A DNA stretch of 64,000 nucleotides from CAVSNH01 sp963729275. Its GTDB lineage: Bacteria > Actinomycetota > Acidimicrobiia > Acidimicrobiales > RAAP-2. Shown here piece after piece: positions 52,781-61,671 of the stretch; position 1 is the stretch's first letter; each line of letters opens with the position of its first letter. The stretch covers positions 558,001 to 622,000 of the forward strand of contig CAVSNH010000004.1 of assembly GCA_963729275.1 (NCBI GenBank). The letters are read 5' to 3'. A program made the position numbers and the translations under genes. The notes below the pieces were generated by a model. The model saw only the letters and a program-made list of their open reading frames with translations. It did not search any database and was not told the origin of the DNA.

Positions 52781-53484
52781 CTCGGCTCGCGGACATGAGC
52801 TGGCCCGAAGCCAGCGAGCAGGCCGGCCGGGGCGCGGTCCTCTTGCTCCCGGTCGGGGCGACCGAGCAGCACGGCCCCCACCTGCCGTTGACCACCGACA
52901 CGGATCTGGCGGTGGCAGTTGCCGAGCGGGCGGTCGAGCTCGACGGCCGCGCCATCGTCGCTCCGGCTCTTGCCTTCGGCTCGAGCGGGGAGCACGACGA
53001 TTTCGCCGGCACGCTGTCGATCGGAACGCACGCCACCGAGCAGGTGCTGGTCGAGTTGGCGCGCTCGGCGTCACTGCACTTCAGTGGGCTCGTCATGGTG
53101 TCCACTCATGGCGGCAATCTCGAGGCCCTGAGGAACGCGGTGCGCGTGCTGCGATCCGAGGGCCGGTCGGCCAAGGTCTGGGTACCGCAATGGGGCGGGG
53201 ACCTCCATGCCGGTCGAACCGAGACCAGCCTGATGCTCGCCGTCGCGCCCGAGCGGGTGGACATGGCCGCGGCGGCGGCCGGCGACCGCCGTCCTGCCGC
53301 TGACCTCATGCCCCTGCTGCGCCAACACGGCGTGCGAGCGGTGTCCGACAACGGCGTGCTCGGTGATCCGACGGGTGCCAATGCCGAAGAAGGAGCACGC
53401 CTGCTTGACGAAGCGGCCCACGCGCTGTGGGCCGTCGTGGCCCGGCAGGCGGCACGGATACCGGCCGGAGCGGAGCCCCGATGA
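52777..53484 (+). CDS. mftE: Mycofactocin peptidase MftE (creatininase family)
   Basis: 235 residues. Metal-dependent peptidase that cuts modified MftA to release the Val-Tyr-derived dipeptide (family knowledge). Creatininase motifs: LLPVGATEQHGPHLPLTTDTD (Glu, His, Asp ligands), FGSSGEHDDFAGTLSIG, VSTHGGN and a Glu in HAGRTETSL. Starts inside the ETF beta stop and runs into the SDR gene, so it is coupled to both. Confidence 0.95.
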   Translation: MTRLADMSWPEASEQAGRGAVLLLPVGATEQHGPHLPLTTDTDLAVAVAERAVELDGRAIVAPALAFGSSGEHDDFAGTLSIGTHATEQVLVELARSASLHFSGLVMVSTHGGNLEALRNAVRVLRSEGRSAKVWVPQWGGDLHAGRTETSLMLAVAPERVDMAAAAAGDRRPAADLMPLLRQHGVRAVSDNGVLGDPTGANAEEGARLLDEAAHALWAVVARQAARIPAGAEPR

Positions 53485-54314
53485 CCGACAGACCACCGAC
53501 GGACGACCGAGTGGCGCTGGTCACGGGCGCGGCCCGCGGCATCGGGGCGGCCACCGTCTGTGGCCTGGCCGCCGCCGGATGGGCGGTGGTGGCCGTCGAC
53601 CGGGCGGCCGACGATCCCCGGCTGCGCTACCCCATGGGCACCGAAGCCGAGCTGGATGCGACCGTGCGCAGGGCGCTCGGAGCCGGACCGGCTGATCCCG
53701 CCGTCGCGCCTCGAGTGGTGGCTCGAGTGGCCGACACCACCGACGCGGCCGTCCTCGGAGCCGTGGTCGACGAGACCGAACAGCACTTCGGTGGGATCGA
53801 CGCCGTCGTGGCCGTGGCCGGAGTCATCGCCGGTGGTGTACCCCTGTGGGAGATGCCCGCCGAGGAGCTCGGTGCCGTCCTCGGCGTCGACCTCGGCGGC
53901 CCGATCACCGCCGCCCGTGTGGGCATCCCCGCCCTGTTGCGCCGGCCGGAGCCCCGGGTGGGCCGGTTCATCGCCGTGGCCTCGGTGGCCGGCATTCGAG
54001 GGCTCCCGTTGCTCGCCGCCTACGGCGCGGCCAAGGCGGGAGTTGTCGGACTCGTGCGGGGCCTGGCCGCCGAGCTGGCCGGCACGGGCATCACCGCCAA
54101 TGCGGTGGCCCCGGGTTCGACCGACACCGAAATGCTGGTGGAGAGCGCCCGGCTCTACCAACTGGCCGACTACCGCTCCTTCGCCGAGCAACAGGCGCTG
54201 CGACGGATCATCGACCCCGCCGAGGTTGCCGCTGCCATCGTCTGGCTGGCCGGCCCGGGTGGTGCGGCGGTGACCGGCGCCCTGGTGCCGGTGGACGGCG
54301 GGCTCTCGCTGTGA
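53481..54314 (+). CDS. Mycofactocin-coupled SDR family oxidoreductase 2
   Basis: 277-residue SDR with TGAARGIGAATV, AVAGVIAGG, a Ser in VASVAG and Tyr181-x3-Lys185 (YGAAK). The insert after the second strand (DPRLRYPMGTEAELDATV) marks the mycofactocin-associated subfamily. It begins directly at the mftE stop. Substrate unknown. Confidence 0.93.
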   Translation: MTDRPPTDDRVALVTGAARGIGAATVCGLAAAGWAVVAVDRAADDPRLRYPMGTEAELDATVRRALGAGPADPAVAPRVVARVADTTDAAVLGAVVDETEQHFGGIDAVVAVAGVIAGGVPLWEMPAEELGAVLGVDLGGPITAARVGIPALLRRPEPRVGRFIAVASVAGIRGLPLLAAYGAAKAGVVGLVRGLAAELAGTGITANAVAPGSTDTEMLVESARLYQLADYRSFAEQQALRRIIDPAEVAAAIVWLAGPGGAAVTGALVPVDGGLSL

Positions 54315-54350
54315 GGGCGGACGCCAGCCGACGACCGGAGTGACCACGGG

Positions 54351-55958
54351 ATGGCGGCGGGCAATCGGGACGAGAGCGGCGACGGCGACGGGACTGACGT
54401 TTCCGACGGAGCCGACGTGGCCGACGCCCTGCCCGAAGGCTGGCGGGTCGTCCTCGACCGGTCGGTTTCGTTCGTGGCCGGTGGGACCGGGCTCCTCGGG
54501 GGCCGTCCTGGGCGCCTCCTGACCCTTACCCCGGCCGGTCGCAACGCGCTCAGGTCCCTGCTCGACGGGTCGGGTGAGCCCGACCGGGCGGCCCTGCGCC
54601 TCGGCCGGCGCCTGGTCGACGCCGGCATCGCCCACCCCCGGCCGCCGGCGACGACCCCCGGGCCCGGTGGCATCACTGTCACTGTCACCGTGGCCGTGCC
54701 GGTACGGGACCGAGCCGACGAGCTCGACGGCTGCCTGGCCTCGCTCGGCCGCGCCCACCCGGTCATCGTCATCGACGACAGGTCCGAGGACCCGGCGGCC
54801 ATCGCCGAGGTCTGCCGGCGGCACGGCGCCCGGGTGCTGGCCCGCTTGGCCAACGGCGGCCCGGCCGCCGCCCGCAACGACGCCCTTGCCGTCGTCGAGT
54901 CCGACGTCGTCGCCTTCGTCGATAGCGACTGTCGGATCGTGCCTGCGGCCATCGACGCCCTGCTCCCCTACTTCGCCGACCCGGCGATTGGCGCTGTGGC
55001 GCCCCGCGTCCGGCCGAGACCAGTTGCGAACGACTCGTCCGGCGCCCTCGTCAGTCGCTACGCAACGGTTCGCTCGGCCCTCGACATGGGTGCGGACGAG
55101 GGACCGGTGGGGCCGGGGTGCGCCATCCGGTATGTCCCGGCCACCGCCTTGCTCGTACGGCGCCAAGCCGGCGGGCCGGGGTTCGACACCCGGCTGCGTG
55201 TGGGTGAGGACGTCGACTTCGTCTGGCGGCTCGCCGACCACGGCTGGCAGGTGCGCTATGTCCCGAGTGTGAGCGCTCATCATCGCGAGCCGGATGGTTG
55301 GCTCGAGCACCTGGGCCGCCGCCTCCGCTACGGAACCTCGGCCGGACCGTTGGCTCGTCGGCACCCCGGTCGCATGGCCCCAGTCGAGCTGTCTGCCGGT
55401 CCGGCCGCGGTGACGGCTGCCCTCGTGTCCGGCCGCCGACGAATGGCCGGCGTGCTGTGGGCCGCGGGATGTGGCCTCGCTCTGCGCCGGTTGGCCGGCT
55501 CGAAGATCCCAGCCGTCCGGGTGGTCGGCTGGCAACTCGCCGCCCCGTGGTGGACGGTGCTCGGGCTGGCCCGTGCCACGTCCACGGTCGTCGTCCCCGG
55601 TCTGTGCGTGTTCGTGGTGGCCGGTCGCAGGCGACGGTGGGCGTGGGCCGCCGTTCTCCTCGGCCTCCCAGGGATGGTCGACTGGTGCCAGCGCCGACCG
55701 GCCGTCGACCCCATCCGTTGGGCCGCGGCCTGCCTGGCCGACGACCTGGCCTACGGCGCCGGCGTCTGGGTCGGTTGTCTGCGGGCTCGCACCGTCGCGC
55801 CTCTCCTGCCCACCCTCCACCTTCCCGACCCGATCAATTCGATCGCTGCCGCCCGTCGAGCCCTCGGAGCGACCGCGGCGCGTCGGACCCGTCGGAGGGT
55901 AGGACACGGGGCACACCGAGGCGGCGGCACCGACGCCTTTCCGACGGGTCGCGAGTAG
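54351..55958 (+). CDS. mftF: Mycofactocin glycosyltransferase MftF
   Basis: 535 residues. N-terminal regulatory-like region (GWRVVLDRSVSFVAGGTGLLGG), then a GT2 domain: VAVPVRDRADELDGCL, VIVIDDRSED, GPAAARNDAL, DxD-type VAFVDSDCRIV and the GEDVDFVWRLADHGW motif. C-terminal hydrophobic helices (TVVVPGLCVFVVA) anchor it to the membrane. It adds beta-1,4-linked glucose units to pre-mycofactocin (known for mycobacterial MftF). Last gene of the operon, 36 bp after the SDR. Confidence 0.94.
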   Translation: MAAGNRDESGDGDGTDVSDGADVADALPEGWRVVLDRSVSFVAGGTGLLGGRPGRLLTLTPAGRNALRSLLDGSGEPDRAALRLGRRLVDAGIAHPRPPATTPGPGGITVTVTVAVPVRDRADELDGCLASLGRAHPVIVIDDRSEDPAAIAEVCRRHGARVLARLANGGPAAARNDALAVVESDVVAFVDSDCRIVPAAIDALLPYFADPAIGAVAPRVRPRPVANDSSGALVSRYATVRSALDMGADEGPVGPGCAIRYVPATALLVRRQAGGPGFDTRLRVGEDVDFVWRLADHGWQVRYVPSVSAHHREPDGWLEHLGRRLRYGTSAGPLARRHPGRMAPVELSAGPAAVTAALVSGRRRMAGVLWAAGCGLALRRLAGSKIPAVRVVGWQLAAPWWTVLGLARATSTVVVPGLCVFVVAGRRRRWAWAAVLLGLPGMVDWCQRRPAVDPIRWAAACLADDLAYGAGVWVGCLRARTVAPLLPTLHLPDPINSIAAARRALGATAARRTRRRVGHGAHRGGGTDAFPTGRE

Positions 55959-56079
55959 CGAGCGAGGATGACAAGGGCGGGCGCCGCCCGGCGGTGTCAG
56001 GCTGAAGAGGACGGCAGCGAGGGGGTGACGCGCAAGCTCGCATCAGGTTCGAGCCGCACCTTTGAAAGCGTCCAAGACC

Positions 56080-56628
56080 TCAGGATGCAGCGGCTGCTCC
56101 GCCGCTGGCGCAGTCTGCATGCGGTGGCACGATTTCGACGTCCGCTCTCAAGCCGACCTGGTGTGGTGCCAGTTGCACCATGCTCAACACGAGCGTTGAC
56201 GTATTGGTTCTTTCGTTAGGAGGGGCGTCGATTACGTCGACTCCGTCTCCGGTTGCGCCCCCCCAGGTCCCGTGCCCGATATTCACCATGCCCATAGGCG
56301 GATGGGACTGCAGGAAACTCTCCAGAGCCTCAAAGCTTCCAGGAACGGACCAAAACTTGGACACGTCGATTAACGGGGTGCAAGCGGGCTGCTGTGCCGG
56401 TTCCTCTAGCCCCGCTGCGTAGAGCTGGCTGACAGAGCTGGAGTCCGAAGGAACGATTACCCGGGCAACCATCGAACTGGCGGTGGCCGAGGAGTTGATT
56501 ATTTGGGGATCTCCAGGAAGGCCCGGAGGTCTCCTGTGCTGCGGCGGAGGCGTTGCCCCGGCGGATCCGCAGGCAGCCATCAGAAGGATCAGCAGCCCAG
56601 CTCCGATGATTTTTCCACCGTGCGGCAC
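56080..56628 (-). CDS. Small secreted lipoprotein of unknown function
   Basis: 182 residues. Basic start, hydrophobic GLLILLMAAC with lipobox Cys20, then a Pro-rich linker (TPPPQHRRPPGLPGDP) and a domain without recognised motifs (SFEALESFLQSHPPMGM). GTG 56628 was chosen because GAGGAG lies 5-6 bp upstream; an ATG at 56652 would lengthen it by eight residues. Convergent with mftF. Confidence 0.65.
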   Translation of the reverse strand: MPHGGKIIGAGLLILLMAACGSAGATPPPQHRRPPGLPGDPQIINSSATASSMVARVIVPSDSSSVSQLYAAGLEEPAQQPACTPLIDVSKFWSVPGSFEALESFLQSHPPMGMVNIGHGTWGGATGDGVDVIDAPPNERTNTSTLVLSMVQLAPHQVGLRADVEIVPPHADCASGGAAAAS

Positions 56629-56945
56629 TCGGCCTCCTCTGCTGCAAATCATTCCTTCTGCTAAGTGACGCCCACGGAAGGCAAAAAGTTCCCGAGGCAA
56701 TCTGATACGGGTTGGCAGTTAGTTTTCGATGAGATTCCTCCCTCGCACCTCCGCCACTTGGAATCCTCTTGGAATCCTTACGCCACGGGAGCTTGATCCA
56801 TGGCTGCAACGTGCCAAGTTTGCCGTGGTGTTGCCACAGGTCCGATTGTCCCCTTCGTTGGAGTGGTGAGAACGGGCTGTGATGGTCCTAGGAAACATCC
56901 CAGGCATCAGGGATGTGCCACCGCTCGCGAAAGAAGCCCAGCCCT
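56629..56945. other. Intergenic flank of the IS256 element
   Basis: No supported gene. Contains the upstream region of the lipoprotein gene and the left insertion junction. Confidence 0.4.
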
Positions 56946-56946
56946 A

Positions 56947-58378
56947 GGCCACGTCCAGACTCGTGGTGTAACGACGACCACCACATCGATCTTCGATTGC
57001 AGTTCTAACTGACGTCGGCGAGCTCTGCCAGGTCCACCTCCTCGTCGATCCCTGTCATCACGCGGAGTCGGGCCTTGGCGAGGGACTCGATGCCCATGTA
57101 GCGGCGAGCGACGGCCCACTCGTCGTGTTGCTCGGCAAGCACGGCACCGACCAGTCGGATGACGGCTGGGCGGTTGGGGAAGATGCCGACGACGTCGGTG
57201 CGTCGACGGATCTCCTTGTTCAGCCGTTCCTGAGGGTTGTTGGACCAGATCTGTCGCCAGTGCTCCTTCGGGAACGACGAGAAGGCCAGGATGTCACCTT
57301 CGGCCTCGACCAGCATGGAGGCGGCGTCGGGGAAGCGGTCGGCGAGTTGCTCGACGACTCTGACGTGCTGAGCGTGGACCTGTTCGGCGTCGGGCTGCTC
57401 GAAGATCGACCGGATGAGGGCGCCCACCATCGACTGGGCCGTCTTCGGAACCCGGGTGTGCACGTTTCGGACGAAGTGGACCCGGCACCGTTGCCAGGTG
57501 GCTCCGGGCAGCACCGAGGCGACGGCGTCGACCAGGCCCTGATGGGCGTCGGAGACGACGAGGGCCACGCCCGAGAGGCCTCGGGCCACCAGTCCCCGCA
57601 GGAAGGCCGTCCAGCCGGCCCCGTCCTCGGTGGTGATGAGGTCGACCCCCAGGATCTCCCGGTGTCCGTCGGCGTTCACCCCCGTGGCCACGATGACGGC
57701 CACGTTGACGATCCGGCCGCCCTCCCTCACCTTCTGGGTCAAAGCGTCCACCCAGATGTAGGTGTAGGGACCGGCATCGAGGGGCCGGTTGCGGAAGGCG
57801 GTCACCGTCTCGTCGAGGGACTTGGCCAGCTCGGAGACCTGGGACTTGGAGATGCCGGTGATGCCCATCGACTTCACCACGTCGTCGACCCGCCGGGTCG
57901 AGACGCCTTCGACGTAGCACTGGGCGACCACGGCCACGAGGGCCCGTTCCGCCCGCCGACGGGGCTCGATCAGCCAGTCCGGGAAGTAGCTGCCTGACCG
58001 CAACTTCGGGATGGCGAGATCGATCGTGCCCGCTCGCGTGTCCCAGCGCCGGTTCCGATAGCCGTTCCTCGAGTTCACCCGCTCGGGGCTGACCTCGCCG
58101 TAGTCGGCGTGGCACAGTCCCGAGGCCTCGGCCGACATGAGGGCCTCGGCGAAGCTCTGGACCATGGATCGCACCGGGTCGGGGTCGGCCTCGGCCAGAT
58201 ACTTGCGCAGCAGCTCGGCCGTCGCCCATCGTGTTGGTGACTTCCACCGCATCTTCTCCTTCGCGTTCTTTGGACGGAACTTGAAGATTGATGCGGTGGT
58301 CGTCGCGTCAGGGGGATGGCTGGCTCAAGCTGAGCTCACCCGGGCCCGAGGCGTACACCACGTGTGTGGACGTGAACC
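56947..58378 (-). mobile_element. IS256-family insertion sequence (about 1.43 kb)
   Basis: Inverted repeats at 56947-56970 and 58354-58378 share ACGTCCA and CGTGGTGTA cores. Outside them both flanks carry CCAGCCCTAGGCC (56938-56950 and 58377-58389), which overlaps the element tips and contains the expected 8-9 bp target duplication. The transposase frame is intact, so the element could still be active. Confidence 0.85.
57005..58252 (-). CDS. IS256 (Mutator) family transposase
   Basis: 415 residues, full length for the family. DDE residues are recognisable in YIWVDALTQKVREGG (Asp), LVVSDAHQGLVDAV (Asp) and WSNNPQERLNKEIRRRTDVV (Glu). RCRVHFVRNV and RVNSRNGYRNRRWDTRAGT, an IS256 N-terminal signature, are also present. 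The ATG at 58252 gives MRWKSPTRWATAELL. No frameshift or stop seen. Confidence 0.95.
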   Translation of the reverse strand: MRWKSPTRWATAELLRKYLAEADPDPVRSMVQSFAEALMSAEASGLCHADYGEVSPERVNSRNGYRNRRWDTRAGTIDLAIPKLRSGSYFPDWLIEPRRRAERALVAVVAQCYVEGVSTRRVDDVVKSMGITGISKSQVSELAKSLDETVTAFRNRPLDAGPYTYIWVDALTQKVREGGRIVNVAVIVATGVNADGHREILGVDLITTEDGAGWTAFLRGLVARGLSGVALVVSDAHQGLVDAVASVLPGATWQRCRVHFVRNVHTRVPKTAQSMVGALIRSIFEQPDAEQVHAQHVRVVEQLADRFPDAASMLVEAEGDILAFSSFPKEHWRQIWSNNPQERLNKEIRRRTDVVGIFPNRPAVIRLVGAVLAEQHDEWAVARRYMGIESLAKARLRVMTGIDEEVDLAELADVS

Positions 58379-58389
58379 AGCCCTAGGCC

Positions 58390-58732
58390 GGAATGTGTCA
58401 CACTCAACCGGCAGCCTCGATGTGCGATACCCGGATCAGAACCGGCAGCGAGAAGACCTGAACCTGACCCTCAGGGTGCACGCCCGACCACCCTGAGCAG
58501 TTGGGACCTTCGGGCACAGCAACGCCTTTGATAACGCCTTTGATCCTTGCCGTCGTCAAAGAGGGAAGGAGACTCGCTGCGCGAGTCAAACTCGGTTTGC
58601 ACCCAGCGGTCAGGGCGACGATGCTACCGACGGCGGTCATATTGGTCCGTCTCGTATGGTGAGCAAGCGGGGGTCGGCGGCGTCGGAAAACTTCTCCTCT
58701 GATCCTTTGCTGCTCGGTGAGAAAGGAAACCT
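58390..58732. other. Intergenic region upstream of the secreted-protein gene
   Basis: 343 bp, no convincing gene. Holds the right IS256 junction and the promoter/RBS region (GAGAAAGGAAACC) of the gene at 58733. Confidence 0.4.
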
Positions 58733-59686
58733 ATGAACAGACAGATGAAGAAATGGCGAGCGGGCCGCTCGGTCATCGCGATATTGGCGTTGACGGCTGC
58801 GGCGGGGATCGGGGGAATTGGCCTTTCGACATCGGTGAGTTCGGCCGCCACCTCGAACCACCACCTTGCAAGCAACGCTCGTAGGGCAAGTGGCGCTACC
58901 CACAACTGGCACAACACCCTTGCTCGCAATACAAAGGGGTGGTGCCCAGTGACCACTCCGCCGAATTCACCTTGTGACGGCGCAGCAAACGACTACGGCA
59001 CGATTGGCGTCTATTCACCCTCCGACCAAGATGCGTCTTGGGGCGGGTACGGCGCAGGCGTCACGTTGACCGGTCAGAGGAAGTACGCACGAGTCACTGG
59101 CGGCCAGGATGGCGGTGTTCCTTCCCCCACCGGGTGCACCGTCCAGACGGACGAGAGTTGCTCCGGGCCCTTCAATCTCTGGGGACCAAAGAATGAGGGC
59201 ACCGACACGACCTTCCCGAGTGGCGGATTCACAACGACAGTCAAGGTCTACGTGGACGCTGGCTGGGGGGACACCAACACGGGCAACGTGGTCGACTGGG
59301 ATACGGGGCTCCAGACCAGCACGGGAAACTATGAAGAGGACTTCGTAGTTGATCTGTGCTCGACGACATCCGGCTGGGAAGTCAGCTGGGAAAATGGTTC
59401 CGGTGGCTGCGGCGCAACCCCAGGCACACCCAACCCCGAGTATTTGAACACCAGCGGCTGGTACACGTTGCAGATGAACTTCACCAATGGTGCCGGGACT
59501 GTATACGTGGTGTATTCAGTGCTGTCCGACGGGAGCACTGGGCAAAGCACCCCCACCCAGGTCTGGTCCTACACGGAGAACACGGGAATCGCTACGGCTT
59601 CATCAGGAGGGCCCTTGTACGGTTGGTTGCCGACCGAGGACGTCAGTGGACTCCCAGTCGCACAGGTACGTTTGGCAGTGAACTAA
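58733..59686 (+). CDS. Secreted protein of unknown function
   Basis: 317 residues with a clear signal peptide: basic MKKWRAGR, hydrophobic SVIAILALTAAAGIGG and probable cleavage near SSAAT (about residue 39). The mature part is rich in Gly, Thr, Trp and Tyr with six cysteines (WCPVTTPPNSPC, GCTVQTDESCSG, DLCSTTSGWEVSWENGSGGC) that could form three disulfides, suggesting an extracellular beta-sandwich domain. AGAAAGGA precedes the ATG. No family recognised. Confidence 0.8.
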   Translation: MNRQMKKWRAGRSVIAILALTAAAGIGGIGLSTSVSSAATSNHHLASNARRASGATHNWHNTLARNTKGWCPVTTPPNSPCDGAANDYGTIGVYSPSDQDASWGGYGAGVTLTGQRKYARVTGGQDGGVPSPTGCTVQTDESCSGPFNLWGPKNEGTDTTFPSGGFTTTVKVYVDAGWGDTNTGNVVDWDTGLQTSTGNYEEDFVVDLCSTTSGWEVSWENGSGGCGATPGTPNPEYLNTSGWYTLQMNFTNGAGTVYVVYSVLSDGSTGQSTPTQVWSYTENTGIATASSGGPLYGWLPTEDVSGLPVAQVRLAVN

Positions 59687-59778
59687 CCCAATCACCAAGG
59701 ACGGCTCCCGCCCAGGCGGGTGACGCTTGAGTGGGAACTCCAGGCTCCGTCCAGTAGTAAATGGGTCGTAACAGCAAC

Positions 59779-59818
59779 GACGAGTCCGCCTCCCGGATCC
59801 CCGGGAGGCGGACTCGTC
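59779..59818 (+). terminator. Strong hairpin after the secreted-protein gene
   Basis: Stem of about 16-18 bp (arm GACGAGTCCGCCTCCC, mirrored by GGGAGGCGGACTCGTC) with a tiny loop, 93 bp after the stop. No long T-run, but the stability supports termination. Confidence 0.75.
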
Positions 59819-59919
59819 TACCACCTGCCGCGGCTCAGGTTCAGCGTCTGAACGAACAGCCGCGGCTCTTAGCCATGCCAACTGTCGTTGCCGGATCACC
59901 AATCCAACCTCGTACCTAG

Positions 59920-60059
59920 GTCTCACCCCTTCCGCTCGGAATCGTCGCAAGTAGAGGTAGAAGGTCTGCCTAGAGATTCCCGTGGCGCTTGCAGACAGCC
60001 GAGACGGTCTCGCCGCTTCGGGCTGCGTCAAGCAGCACTTGTCGGCGCATTTCTGTCAT
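59920..60059 (-). pseudogene. Transposase HTH relic
   Basis: Minus-strand start at 60059 reads MTEMRRQVLLDAARSGETV and SAVCKRHG, then meets a TAG; a 1-bp insertion separates it from SRQTFYLYLRRFRAEGV in the next frame. This is the N-terminal helix-turn-helix of an IS481/IS3-like transposase. The catalytic part is absent. Confidence 0.6.
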
Positions 60060-60331
60060 TGACATCTCCCTCAGACCCATCCATGCCTCCTCGCCAGGAG
60101 GAAGGGTGGCGTGCTCCGGGGTGTCAGGCATGTGTCCGGAACGTCAGACCTGTCCCGGGAACAATCCCTCAGGAATTTCCCGGGTCAGAACACGCTGAGC
60201 AGACAGGCGGGAATTAACGGATCCCTAACGACTTGCTCACCGAATGCACACCCCCCGAGGCTTGGCTGAGACAGAGGAGCGACCGCCCAAGCCGGGCGGT
60301 CCCGCGGCCCCAGGGGAGAGGTGAAGACCTG

Positions 60332-61663
60332 GTGGTCAGCCAGTCGGTGATCGCCCATCTATTGCGTCGAGCCGGGTTCGGGCCGACCACGGGAGAGGTG
60401 GCCTCGGCCGCCGGCGCTGGGTACCGCGCCACCGTCGACACCTTGATCGGCAGCCTCGGCGCACCGGATCCGCTGGCCGAGACCTTCCCACCACCGACCT
60501 TCGGTTCCCCGGCTGTTGACGAGCGCGCCCTCCGCCAGGCCCGGCAGGCCGGAGATACGAGCACGGTGCGGTCCGTCGACGAACAGCTGGCGGCCGAACA
60601 CCGCGCGCTCACCAACTGGTGGCTGGCCCGGATGGTGGCCGCCTCCCCCCCGCTCGGCGAGAAACTCACCTTCCTCCTCCATGGCCATTTCCCGACGGCC
60701 ATCTCGAAGGTCCGGTTCCCGGCGTTCATGTACGGCCAGAACCAGCTGTTCCGGACACTGGGGCCCGGTCCCTTCGATCAGCTGACCCAGGCGGTGTCCG
60801 CCGACCCGGCCATGCTCATCTGGCTGGACGCCGCCTCCGACAAAGCTTCGGACCCGAACGAGAATTTCGCCCGCGAGCTCATGGAGCGCTTCACCATGGG
60901 CATCGGCGCCTATCACGAGGCGGACGTGCGGGCCGCGGCCTACTGCTTCACCGGCTGGCGGCTGGACCTGGCCACCGACAGCCTCACCATCGATCAACGC
61001 CAGCACAGCCCAGTCGTCCAGCAGGTGCTGGGGCAACCGGTGAACACGGGACAACAGCTCATCCAGCTCGTCACCCACTCGGCGGCATCCGCCCGCTACG
61101 TGCCCGCCGCCATCTGGAGCCATCTGGTCTACCCGGTCAGCCCATCCGACCCGGTGGTGTCCGACCTCGCCTCTGTCTACGGCGACGACCTCAATGTCAC
61201 TTCCCTGCTCCAGGCCATCTTCCAACACCCCGATTTCGCCAGCCCGGCCGCCCAGTCGGGGCTCGTGAAACAGCCGACCGAGTACGTAGTCGGCGCACTG
61301 CGCGCCTTCGGCATCACCGGACAGCAGGTGATGGCCCACGGCACGAGGCTTCAGGCCTCCCTGGCGGCCATGGGCCAGATCCTCTTCGACCCTCCGAGTG
61401 TTGGCGGTTGGCCGCAGAACCAATACTGGCTGTCGACGGCCGCGGCCCTGACTCGATGGCACTTCGCCGAAGGATTGACCGGTCAGGTCGACCTGTCCCC
61501 CATCGCCGATGCCGCACCCGCCGCCCGACCCGAGGCGCTCGCCGAGGTGCTGTCGGTGCCCTCATGGTCCAACCCAACCGCGGCCGCCCTGTCCCGAGCC
61601 GGCGGTGACCCCCGCCGGCTCGCCGTCCTCGCCCTCACCGCGCCCGAGTACCTGACCAACTGA
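60332..61663 (+). CDS. DUF1800 family protein
   Basis: 443 residues. HLLRRAGFGPTTGEV at the N-terminus, TFLLHGHFPTAISKVRFP, ENFARELMERFTMGIGAYHEADVR (the family hallmark) and DPPSVGGWPQNQYWLS are diagnostic for DUF1800. It is typically paired with DUF1501, as here. Function unknown; family members are often exported. The GTG at 60332 follows GAGAGGTGAAG. An upstream extension to 60233 was judged non-coding. Confidence 0.9.
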   Translation: MVSQSVIAHLLRRAGFGPTTGEVASAAGAGYRATVDTLIGSLGAPDPLAETFPPPTFGSPAVDERALRQARQAGDTSTVRSVDEQLAAEHRALTNWWLARMVAASPPLGEKLTFLLHGHFPTAISKVRFPAFMYGQNQLFRTLGPGPFDQLTQAVSADPAMLIWLDAASDKASDPNENFARELMERFTMGIGAYHEADVRAAAYCFTGWRLDLATDSLTIDQRQHSPVVQQVLGQPVNTGQQLIQLVTHSAASARYVPAAIWSHLVYPVSPSDPVVSDLASVYGDDLNVTSLLQAIFQHPDFASPAAQSGLVKQPTEYVVGALRAFGITGQQVMAHGTRLQASLAAMGQILFDPPSVGGWPQNQYWLSTAAALTRWHFAEGLTGQVDLSPIADAAPAARPEALAEVLSVPSWSNPTAAALSRAGGDPRRLAVLALTAPEYLTN

Positions 61664-61671
61664 GGAACACC

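Noticed and set aside
59603..60031. 142-codon minus-strand frame with an HTH-like segment as an intact gene
   Set aside because: The HTH start lies in another frame (from 60059) and a 1-bp insertion separates them; the remainder overlaps the terminator and the secreted-protein gene.
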